Origin: Ariolimax columbianus
Lineage: Eukaryota; Mollusca; Gastropoda; Stylommatophora; Arionidae
Assembly: GCA_036924085.1 (NCBI GenBank)
Contig: JAVGWX010000025.1
Coordinates: forward strand, 25,769,488 to 25,833,487
Direction: 5' to 3'
DNA length: 64,000 bases
Shown here piece after piece: positions 53,706 to 64,000 of the stretch. Each line of letters begins with the position of its first letter. Position 1 is the first letter of the stretch. Position numbers and translations under genes: made by a program. The notes beneath the pieces were generated by a model. That model saw only the letters and a list, made by a program, of their open reading frames with translations. It was not told the DNA's origin and did not search any database.

Positions 53706-55516
53706 TTGACAAAGACGGACTTAGAGTCAAGCTAAGGAGAAGTGAAGTTTGTGGGAGAATGTACAAGTGGATCAACCACTACCTCCAAAAAAGAAAAAGA
53801 ACTGCCAGAGTCCAAGTACAAGTATGTGGACCTCTGAAAAGAATCTAACCATAGCAAGAAATCGGATGCAGACGGCCCTAACATCGCTGGAAAAGTGGGC
53901 GAACTCATGGCTGGTCAAAATAAACGAGGAGAAAACCACATGTACAATATTCTCGCTTTCAATCAAACCACAAAATACCAAATTAAGTTTAAATGGCAAA
54001 TTCCTGCAGCCAAACGACAACCCAAACTATCTGAGAGTCACATTTGATCGGCGCATGACATGGAAAAGTCAGATCGAGAGAAACCGAATGAAAGCCAGAG
54101 AAAGAATGGCAATCATGAGGAAACTTGCTGGCACTAGCTGGGGAGCAGACGATGGCATACTAAAGAAACTGTACACTGGAAGAGTGAGACCAGTTCTCGA
54201 GTATGGCATTGCGGCATGGACAACAGCAGCGAAGGCGAACTTCGATAAAGTTAACAAACTTCAAAACCAAGCCATGAGAATTATAACAGGTGGCATGAAG
54301 TCAACGCCAATTGTAGAACTTGAAAAGATTACAAAACTGCAATCCATGACCGATAGAAGAGACTGCAGAGCCCAGCTGCAGTCAGAGAAACCCCGAAGAC
54401 TGACCGACCATCCAATGCACCAGAGACTAAACAATTTGGGAAATGGGAAACTAAAGCGGAGAAACTTTGCAGAAATAGCCAAAGCAAAGATGCACGAAGA
54501 TCCCATAAACGCACTAACAACACCAAAACCCATCACTACTGTACGAAAACCTACCTGGAAGCAGGATATATTTCCAGAGGTGGTAGAAAATATACCAGGT
54601 ATTGCAAACAAAAACTGCCAGACTGAAAAAGAAAGGAGAGATACTACCCTAAGCTTCATAACGAAAAGCTACCCAAGCATGGACTGGACCCATGCATACA
54701 CCGACGGCTCTGTAACAAACGCAACACAGAACGGAGGGGCAGGAGCATTCCTGAACCTACCAAATGGCAGAAAAATAACACTGTCATTCGCTACTGGTAA
54801 GTACACAAGCAATTTCAGAGCGGAGGCAGAGGCACTGAGGGCAGCAGTGGAAGAAATGGTGACACACAGTGAAAATGAGAGCCATATAGTCCTGCTGACA
54901 GATGCACTCGCCGTAGTCACAGCGCTAAAAAGCCAGAAAAACACTGAGCTTAATGACTTAAGAGCAGCACTCTGCAAACTGTGCCAGCAGTCCGCACCAA
55001 AAAGGGTAGTGGTACAGTGGGTCCCATCACACTGCAACATCCAAGGCAACGAGGAAGCAGACAGACTGGCAAAAGAAGGTGCAAGACTACCACAAACAGA
55101 TACTAGTATGACGTACGAAGAGTCAAAACGGCTTATCAAAGCCAGATACATGACCAAATGGGAAACCGAACATACTGGTTACACCAAAAACGATGCCTAT
55201 TACCAGTTGAACCGAAGAGAGCAGGTCGTTGTCTTCAGACTTCGCACTGGCCACAATAGACTGAGGTACCATCTATTCAACAAATTGAAGATAGGTGGTA
55301 CCGACGAATGCCCGTGTGGTACCGGGAAAATGACCGCTGAGCATCTGCTGCAGAACTGCCCGACATACGAGGATCAGAGAGAGCAGATGTAGCCATCACC
55401 AGTGGCAACACAAGATAAGCTTTATGGCAGTGTCGACAGCCTCAGGATGACCGCCGCTTTTTTGTGAAAAAATAATGGTTCTGTCTGACTGCGTACGATG
55501 AAGAAGAAGAAGAAAA
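53706..55516 (+). mobile_element. Family A LINE, 1.8 kb, inserted in 55-bp array
   Basis: Starts at TTTGACAAAGACGGACTTAG (RT FDKVWKDGL with the GTCTGG codons lost) and ends TGCGTACGATGAAGAAGAAG. The RT segment from motif B to FADD, about 148 bases, is deleted (VQVQ is followed by the MWTSEKN block), removing the catalytic Asp pair. Array sequence ATAGAGAT lies on both sides, but since the host is an array the target duplication is ambiguous. It is the only copy on the plus strand with more than 1 kb. Confidence 0.9.
53749..55392 (+). pseudogene. Family A thumb and RNase H ORF (547 residues)
   Basis: After an out-of-frame start the ORF reads MWTSEKNLTIARNRMQTAL, YLRVTFDRRMTWKSQIERN, VRPVLEYGIAAW, the connecting region, then RNase HI with HAYTDGSVTNATQNGG, FRAEAEAL, LLTDALAV and PSHCNIQGNEEAD. 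The C-terminal CPCGTGKMTAEHLLQNC block, missing from 36459-38339, is intact here. The frame ends at TAG where other copies have the Trp of REQMWP, 39 codons before the usual end. With the RT core deleted, only RNase H could fold. Confidence 0.9.
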
Positions 55517-56095
55517 ATAGAGATGAGTAAATAGAATTTACCAACTATGAGAGAAATAGATAGATTCAAACATAGAGATGAGTAAATAGAATTTACCAAC
55601 TATGAGAGAAATAGATAGATTCAAACATAGAGATGAGTAAATAGAATTTACCAACTTTGAGAGAAATAGATAGATTCAAACATAGAGATGAGTAAATAGA
55701 ATTTACCAACTATGAGAGAAATAGATAGATTCAAACATAGAGATGAGGAAATATAATTTACCAACTATGAGAGAAATAGATAGATTCAAAAACAGAGATG
55801 AGTAAATAGAATTTACCAACTATGAGAGAAATAGATAGATTCAAACATAGAGATGAGTAAATAGAATTTACCAACTATGAGAGAAATAGAAAGATTCAAA
55901 CATAGAGATGAGTAAATAGAATTTACCAACTATGAGAGAAATAGAAAGATTCAAACATAGAGATGAGTAAATAGAATTTACCAACTATGAGAGAAATAGA
56001 TAGATTCAAACATAGAGATGAGTAAATAGAATTTACCAACTATGAGAGAAATAGATAGATTCAAACATAGAGATGAGTATTTAGATTGTAGCAAC
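55517..56095. repeat. 55-bp minisatellite, right part
   Basis: About ten nearly identical units of the TTTACCAACTATGAGAGAAA type, more uniform than the left part. Confidence 0.93.
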
Positions 56096-56689
56096 TATGC
56101 GAGCAAATTTCATGGTGAGAAAAGTGAATCTCTTTGAAACACAGACATCTGCATTGTACTGTTATGAGATAACGGCTAGAATATTTCACCGATAAATCAT
56201 TGCGGTGATCTCAGAAGTCAACTGTTCCCAAAAGGCGAAAGTCGTTATCTTAAAGGACTGAGATGCAGCAGTGGTAGAGAGCTGGCTCAATAAGCGAAAT
56301 ACAGTCACGTGGTATCAGTAGTATGCTTTTCGACTTGCTGTGCGTGTTGGTTTCAGTCTGCTAGACAGCCCGGGGGTGGGGGATTTTAGAAGTACATTGT
56401 GGGGCATGACGTAATTATTTGTGAACAATAAAAACAGATGAAGGAGTTGGGGTAGAGTCTCCGTAACATAATGAGAATATGTGTAGGCAAAATGATCATG
56501 CTGCATGGAACGGAATCAGGGGAATCACCGAGATATGCAACATAACCAAAAGGACTCTATGAGAAATGTGTTCGGTCAGGCCTACTAGACAACCTAACCT
56601 GATATTAAAAGTGCGATACACGGTACTGAATGAAATTAAAATAGACCGAACATAACTGACAGGGTTTTAAAGTCGTGCCTGAGGATGGC
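56096..56689. other. Unassigned sequence
   Basis: Nothing recognisable apart from a short G run (CCCGGGGGTGGGGGA). Confidence 0.4.
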
Positions 56690-57015
56690 TTGCTTTGGAT
56701 AGGCTGGCTGACTCAACGTGAAATCCCCCTTGAAACGACACATTCTACTACGGACTAAATAACGGAACTCATATTGTGCCAAGGATTGTAATCAATCCAA
56801 GCTACAGACAGAGAAATTAAACAATTTAAGGATACAAAACACAACATATCACTGTTGAGAATGATCCTTTCACATAATCCCGCCCTGAAACCAACTGCAT
56901 ATCCGTCTTTGTTTCTCGAACAATCCATTATAGTTGCCCTGAAAGTTTCGCTATTTATTCAGCCCTGGAATGTGACGTTTCAAAGGGGATTTCCCCGTCA
57001 GAAAGCCTGCATCTA
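56690..57015 (-). mobile_element. MITE-like element, second copy
   Basis: The left end CCTTGAAACGACACATTCTA, CGGACTAAATAACGGAACTC, ATATTGTGCCAAGGATTGTA and ATCAATCCAAGCT matches the reversed right end of 30384-30690. The right end GGAATGTGACGTTTCAAAGG is the other inverted repeat. The cores are less conserved than the ends. Confidence 0.8.
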
Positions 57016-57199
57016 CAGTAGGCTGTGATCTGAGCTATTGAAATATGTTCTAAATAGAAGTATTTTTGACATTGTAATTACGTAATTGTACGTGAATTAA
57101 TTTCAAAAACGAGATTAACGTGATGTTAAAATCCTATTGACTGTAGTTTCCTTTTCAAAGATACATTTGATCGATAATGCTTTCAACGCAATGCTGAAA

Positions 57200-57815
57200 A
57201 GCTCTAGTAGAGTTTATATTTGGCTTCAAGTGTAGAGCTTATAATTGGCTTCAAGTGTAGAGCATATATTTGGCTTCAAGTATAGAGCATATATTTGACT
57301 TCAAGTGTAGAGCATATATTTGGCTTCAAGTGTAGAGCATATATTTGGCTTCAAGTGTAGAGCATATATTTGACTTCAAGTGTAGAGCATATATTTGGCT
57401 TCAAGTATAGAGCATATATTTGACTTCAAGTGTAGAGCATATATTTGGCTTCAAGTATAGAGCATATATTTGACTTCAAGTGTAGAGCATATATTTGGCT
57501 TCAAGTGTAGAGCATATATTTGGCTTCAAGTGTAGAGCATATATTTGGCTTCAAGTGTAAAGCATATATGTGGCTTCAAGTGTAGAGCTTACATTTGACT
57601 TCAAGTGTAGAGCTTATATTTGGCTGCAAGTGTAGAGCTTATATTTGGCTTCAAGTGTAGAGCTTATATTTTGCTTCAGGTGTAGAGCTTATATTTGGCT
57701 TCAAGTGTAGAGCTTATATTTGGCTTCAAGTGTAGAGCTTATATTTGGCTTCAAGTGTAGAGCTTATATTTGGCTTCAAGTGTAGAGCTTATATTTGGCT
57801 TAAAGTGTAGAACTT
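57200..57815. repeat. 25-bp minisatellite, about 25 copies
   Basis: The unit is GAGCATATATTTGGCTTCAA plus GTGTA. Early and middle units have GAGCATATA; the later block has GAGCTTATA. Confidence 0.95.
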
Positions 57816-60800
57816 ATATACATCGGCCGCCTCCTCAACATCTACATAGGCCTCCTCCTCAACATCTACCTCGGCCACCAACCTCCTCAACATCAACCTC
57901 GGCCGACTCCTCAACATCTACCTAACCGCCTCCTCAACATCTACCTCGGCACCTCCTCAACATCTGCATAGGCTACCTCCTCAACATCTACCTCGGCCAC
58001 CTCCTCAACATCTACATAGGCGACCTCCTCAATATCTACCTCGCCGCCTCCTCAACATCTACCTCGGCCACCTCCTAAAAATCTACATAGGCCACCTCCT
58101 AAACATCTACATAGGCCGCCTTCTCAAAATCTACATAAGCCACCTCTTCAACATCTACATAAGCCGCCTCCACAACATCTACCTCGCCGCCTACTCAACA
58201 TCTACATAGGTCACCTCCTCAACATCTACATAGGCCGCCTCCTCAACATCTACCTCGCCGCTTACTCAACATCTACATAGGCTGACTCCTCAATATCTAC
58301 ATATGCAACCTCCTCAACATCTACCTCGGCAATCCACCTCCTCAACATATACCTCGCCGCCTCCTCAACATCTACCTCGGCCACCCACCTCCTCAACATC
58401 TACATAGGCCGTCTCCTCAACATCTACCTCGCCGCCTTCTCAACATCTACACAGGCTGACTCCTCAATGTCTACATAGGCAGCCTCCTCAACATCTACCT
58501 CGGCAATCCACCTCCTCAACATATACCTCGCCGCCTCCTCAACATCTACCTCGGCCACCCACCTCCTCAACATCTACCTCGGCCGCCTCCTCAACATCTA
58601 CCACGCCACCTCCTCAACATCTAGCTCGGCCACCTCCTCAACATCTACCTCAGCACCTCCTCAACATCTACCTCTGCCACCCACCTCCTCAAAATCTACC
58701 TCGGCCACCTCATCAACATCTACCTCGGCCACCCACCTCCTCAACATCTACCTCGGCCACCCACCTCCTCAACATCTACCTCAGCCGCCCACCTCCTCAG
58801 CATATGCCACGGCCGCCTCCTGAACATCTACCTCGCCGCCTCCTTAACATCTACCTCCGCCACCTCCTCAACATCTACCTCGGCCACCTCCTCAATATCT
58901 ACCTCGGCCACCTCCTCAACATTTACCTCGGCCACTTCCTCAACATCTACCTCCGCCACCTCCTCAACATCTCCCTCGGCCACCCACCTCCTAAACATCT
59001 ACATATGCCGCCCACCTCCTCAACATCTACATTAGCCGCATCCTCAACATCTACCTCGGCCACCTCCTCAACATCTACCTCTGCCACCGACCTCCTCAAC
59101 ATCTACTTGGGCCGCGTCCTGAAATTCTACCTCGGCCACCTCCTCAACATCTACCTCGGCCACCTCCTCAACATCTACTTCGGCCACCCATCTCCTAAAC
59201 ATCTATCTCGACCACTTCCTCAACATCTACCTCGGCTACCTCCTCAACATCTACCTCGGCCACCTCCTCAAAATCTAAATCGGCCGCCCACCTCATCAAC
59301 ATCTCCATCGGCCACCCACCTCTTCAACATCTACATAGGCCACCCACCTCCTCAACATCTACATTAGCCGCCTCCTCAACATCTACCTCAGCCATATCCT
59401 CAACATCTACCTCGGCCACCCACCTCCTTAACATCTACCTCGGCCGCATCCACAACATCTACCTCGCCGACTCCTCAATATCTACCTCAGCACCTCCTCA
59501 ACATCTACCTCTGCCACCCACCTCCTCAACATCTACCTCAGCCGCCCACCTTCTCAGCATATGCCACGGCCACTTCCTCAACATCTACATAGGCCACCTC
59601 CTCGACATCTACCTCGCCGATTCATCAATATCTACCTCGGCCACCTCCTCAACATCTACCTCGACCACCTCCTCAACATCTACCTCCGCCACCTCCTCAA
59701 CATCTACCTCGGCCACCTCCTCAATATCTACCTCAGCCACCTCCTCAACATTTACCTCGGCCACTTCCTCAACATCTACCTCCGCCACCTCCTCAACATC
59801 TCCCTCCGCCACCCACCTCCTAAACATCTACATATGCCGCCCACCTCCTCAACATCTACATTAGCAGCATCCTCAACATCTACCTCGGCCACCTCCTCAA
59901 CATCTACCTCTGCCACCGACCTCCTCAACATCTACTTCGGCCGCGTCCTGAAATTCTACCTCGGCCACCTCCTCAACATCTACCTCGGCCACCTCCTCAA
60001 CATCTACTTCGGCCACCCATCTCCTAAACATCTATCTCGACCACTTCCTCAACATCTACCTCGGCTACCTCCTCAACATCTACCTCGGCCACCTCCTCAA
60101 AATCTAAATCGGCCGCCCACCTCATCAACATCTCCATCGGCCACCCACCTCTTCAACATCTACATAGGCCACCCACCTCCTCAACATCTACATTAGCCGC
60201 CTCCTCAACATCTACCTCAGCCATATCCTCAACATCTACCTCGGCCACCCACCTCCTTAACATCTACCTCGGCCGCATCCACAACATCTACCTCGCCGAC
60301 TCCTCAATATCTACCTCAGCACCTCCTCAACATCTACCTCTGCCACCCACCTCCTCAAAATCTACCTCGGCCACCTCCTTAACATCTAACTCGGCCACCC
60401 ACCTCCTCAACATCTACCTCGGCCACCCACCTCCTCAACATCTACCTCGGCCACCCACCTCCTCAACATCTACCTCAGCCGCCCACCTTCTCAGCATATG
60501 CCACGGCCACTTCCTCAACATCTACATAGGCCACCTCCTCAACATCTACCTCGCCGATTCATCAATATCTACCTCGGCCACCTCCTCAACATCTACCTCG
60601 ACCACCTCCTAAACATCTACCTCGGCCACCTCCTCAATATCTACCTCAGCCACCTCCTCAACATTTACCTCGGCCACTTCCTCAACATCTACCTCCGCCA
60701 CCTCCTCAACATCTACCTCGGCCACCTCCTCAATATCTACCTCGGCCACCTCCTCAACATTTACCTCGGCCACTTCCTCAACATCTACCTCCGCCACCTC

Positions 60801-62890
60801 CTCAACATCTCCCTCGGCCACCCACCTCCTAAACATCTACATATGCCGCCCACCTCCTCAACATCTACATTAGCCGCATCCTCAACATCTACCTCGGCCA
60901 CCTCCTCAACATCTACCTCTGCCACCGACCTCCTCAACATCTACCTCGGCCGCGTCCTGAAATTCTACATCGGCCACCTCCTCAATATCTACCTCGGCCA
61001 CCCACCTCCTCAACATCTACATAGGCCGCCTCCTCAACATCTACCTAGGCCACCTCCTCAACATCTACTTCGGCCACCCATCTCCTAAACATCTATCTCG
61101 ACCACTTCCTCAACATCTACCTCGGCTACCTCCTCAACATCTACCTCGGCCACCTCCTCAAAATCTAAATCGGCCGCCCACCTCATCAACATCTCCATCG
61201 GCCACTCACCTCTTCAACATCTACATAGGCCACCCACCTCCTTAACATCTACCTCAGCCATCTCCTCAACATCTACCTCTGCCACCAACCTCCTCAACAT
61301 CTAACTCGCCGCCTCCTCAACATCTACCTCTGCCACCAACCTCCTCAACATCTACCTCTGCCACCAACCTCCTCAACATCTAACTCGCCGCCTCCTAAAC
61401 ATCTACCTCGCCACCTCCTCAACATCTACCTCGCCACCTCCTTAACATCTACCTCGGCCGCATCCACAACATCTAGCTCGGCCGCCTCCTCAACATCTAC
61501 CTCGCCGACTCCTCAATATCTACCTCAGCACCTCCTCAACATCTACCTCTGCCACCCACCTCCTCAACATCTACCTCCGCCACCTCCTCAACATCTCCCT
61601 CGGCCACCCACCTCCTAAACATCTACATAGGCCACCCACCTCCTCAACATCTACATTAGCCGCCTCCTTAACATTTTCCTCGGCCACCTCCTCAACATCT
61701 ACCTCTGCCACCGACCTCCTCAACATCTACCTCGTCCGCCTCCTGAAATTCTACCTCGGCCACCTCCTCAACATCTACCTCGGCCACCCACCTCCTCAAC
61801 ATCTACCTCGGCTACCTCCTCAACATCTCCATCGGCCACCCACCTCCTCAACATCTACATAGGCCGCCCACCTCCTTAACATCTACATTAGCCGCCTCTT
61901 CAACATCTACCTCGGCCACCTCCACAACATCTACCTCTGCTACCGACCTCCTCAACATCTACCTCGGCTGCCTCCTCAACATCTACCTCGGCCACCTCCT
62001 CAACATCTACCTCTGCCACCCACCTCCTTAACATCTACATAGGCCGCCCACCTCTTTAACATCCACAAAGGCCACCTCCTCAACATCTACTTCGGCCACC
62101 CATCTCCTAAACATCTATCTCGACCACTTCCTCAACATCTACCTCTGCCACCTCCTCAAAATCTAAATCGGCAGCCCACCTCCTCAACATCTACCTCAGC
62201 CACCCACCTCCTCAACGTCTACATCGGCCACCTCTACGACATCTACCTCGACCGCCTCTCCAACAACTACCTCGTCGGCCTCCTCAACATCTACCTCGGC
62301 CGCCCCCTCAATATCTACATTGGCCGCCTCCTCAACATCTACCTCGGCTACCTCCTTAACATCTACCTCGGCTATCTCCTAGACATCTACCTCGGCTACC
62401 TCAACATCTACTTCGGCCTCCCACCTCCTCAACATCTATCTCGACCACTTCCTCAACATCTACCTCGGCTACCTCCTCAACATCTACCTCGGTAACCTCC
62501 TCAACATCTACATCGGCCGTCCACCTCCTCAACATCTACCTCGGCCCCCTCCTGAACATCTACCTCGGCCACCCACCTCCTCAACATCTACATAGGCCGC
62601 CTCCTCAACATCTACCTAGGCCACCTCCTCAACATCTACTTCGGCCACCCATCTCCTAAACATCTATCTCGACCGCTTCCTAAACATCTACCTCGGCCAC
62701 CTCCTCAACATCTACCTCTACCGCCTCCTCAACATCTACCTCGGCCGCCCCCTCAACATCAACATCGACCGCCTCATCAACATCTACATCGGCCGCATCC
62801 TCAACATCTACCTCGTCGCCTCCTCAACATCTACCTCGGCCGCCTCCTTAACATCTACATCGGCCGCCCCCTCAACATCTACATCGGCCG
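57816..62890. repeat. 24-bp minisatellite, about 5 kb, with higher-order repeats
   Basis: The basic unit is CACCTCCTCAACATCTACCT plus CGGC, with 28-bp forms (CCACCCACCTCCTCAAC). A landmark (CAGCATATGCCACGGCC) recurs at about 58798, 59555 and 60492, with long matching blocks after each, giving higher-order periods of about 757 and 937 bases. The unit translates as NIYLGHLL in one frame. At its right end the array runs in frame into the LINE fragment at 62882. Confidence 0.93.
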
Positions 62891-63110
62891 CCTCATCAAC
62901 ATGGAAAGTAACCTGAAGCCCGAAGTACCAGGCGCCAACGACAAGGCTGGGCCGCCTTTAACTTAGTAAAGACGGCAATAGACGCACAAGAGACAACAGA
63001 CTGACATATTCGATTCATTGGTCCTACCAGGGCTTTGCTATGGATGTGAAACCTGGACTCTAACAAAAGCCACGGACAACCAGCTAAGGACAACCAGGCA
63101 CGGACAACCA
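62882..63110 (+). pseudogene. LINE C-terminal fragment between two arrays
   Basis: Reading with two frame changes: NIYIGRLINMESNLKPE, TRRQRQGWAAFNLVKTAIDA, IFDSLVLPGLCYGCETWTLT, KATDNQLRTT. This matches the post-RT region of non-LTR elements, where a YLGxxIN-type block, a GWAAFN block, LPxLCYGCETWTLTKA and TDxxLRTTQ follow each other. The left block is continuous with the 24-bp array and the right block with the 14-bp array. Confidence 0.8.
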
Positions 63111-64000
63111 GCTAAAGACAACCAGCCACGGACAACCAGATAAGGACAACCAGATAAGGATAACCAACTAAGGACAACCAGCTAAGGACAACCAGCCACG
63201 GACAACCAGCCACGGACAACCAGCAACGGACAACCAGCTACGGACAACCAACAACGGACAACCAGCCACGGACAACCAGCCACGGACAATCATCTAAGGA
63301 CAACCAGCCACCGACAACCAGCTAAGGACAACCAGCCACGGACGACCAGCTAGGGACAGCCATCTAAGGACAACCAGCCACGGACAACCGAGCTAAGGAC
63401 AACCAGCCACGGACAACCAGCTAAGAACAACTAGCCACCGTCAACCAGCCACGGACAACCAGCTATGGACAACCAGCCACGGACAACCAGCTAAGGACAA
63501 CCAGACATGGACAACCAGCTAAGGACAACCAGCTAAGGAAAACCAGCCAAGGACAACCAGCTAAGGACAACCAGCCACGGACAACCAGCAACGAACAACC
63601 AGCTAAGGACAACCAGCCACGGAAAACCAGCTAAGGACAACCAGCCACGGACAACCAGCTAAGGACAACCAGCTAAGGACAACCAGCCACGGACAACCAG
63701 CAACGGATAACCAGCTAAGGATAACCAGGCCATGGACAACCAGCCACGGACAACCAGCTACGGACAACCAACCACGGACAACCAGCTAAGGAAAACCAGC
63801 TATGGACAACCAGCAACGGACAACCAGCTAAGGACAACCAGCCACGAACAACCAGCTAAGGACAACCAGCCACGGACAACCAGCTAAGGACAACCAGCGA
63901 CGGACAACCAGCCACGGACAACCAGCTAAGGACAACCAGCCACGGACAACCAGCTAAGGACAACCAGCTAAGGACAACCAGCTAAGGACAACCAGCTAAG
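63078..64000. repeat. 14-bp minisatellite, about 65 copies, reaching the window end
   Basis: Units alternate between AAGGACAACCAGCT and ACGGACAACCAGCC. The first units coincide with the LINE codons for TDNQLRTT. The array continues beyond the window. Confidence 0.95.

Noticed and set aside
58804..61088. NIYLGHLL-repeat frames as a repeat protein gene
   Set aside because: The frames shift between NIYLGHLL, PPPQHLP and TSSTSTSAT readings with each indel, and stops are frequent. It is a non-coding array, though its seed may be LINE codons.

Overview
The window is repeat-dominated metazoan DNA, most likely from a gastropod mollusc and possibly a heterobranch sea slug. The 18S rRNA segments look gastropod-like, and the non-LTR retrotransposons (LINEs), tRNA-derived SINEs and long minisatellites fit. 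The species is inferred from recall, not from a search. I found no convincing host protein-coding gene; almost every recognisable protein belongs to a decayed transposable element.

Layout. 1-10 kb: a 29-bp array, LINE fragments, a mariner relic, a (TATG)n tract and a CR1-like LINE carrying a nested insertion. 10-20 kb: a fragment of LINE family A (endonuclease, reverse transcriptase, RNase H), several minisatellites, RNase H relics of other LINEs and two SINEs. 20-30 kb: two nearly identical 5'-truncated family A copies, 70-bp, 48-bp and 54-bp arrays, and a Penelope-like relic. 30-36 kb: a MITE-like inverted-repeat element, a longer family A copy splitting a 19-bp array, and a family E LINE relic. 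36.4-43.5 kb (minus strand): the longest family A element, whose 5' side consists of 5' ETS-like sequence, the first ~1.2 kb of 18S rRNA, a mosaic of short 18S and 28S pieces, and the 3' end of 28S. 43.7-46 kb: (TTG)-rich and 34-bp arrays. 46.4-49.2 kb: the most complete family B LINE relic. 49.7-53.2 kb: a second rRNA/LINE chimera with no ORF, flanked by identical 475-bp direct repeats. 53.1-56.1 kb: a 55-bp array split by another family A copy. 56.7-57 kb: a second MITE copy. 57.2-64 kb: 25-bp, 24-bp and 14-bp arrays; the last two bracket a LINE fragment and continue its reading frames, so they look seeded from it.

How the parts relate. Target-site duplications mark several family A insertions and give a relative chronology. 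Family A ends only about 10 bases after its stop codon in a (GAA)n tail. The two chimeras share the 18S-28S-leader arrangement, suggesting an rDNA-linked LINE lineage whose transcripts, including rRNA sequence, were retrotransposed. This rRNA-LINE lineage is the best candidate for an undescribed system in the window.
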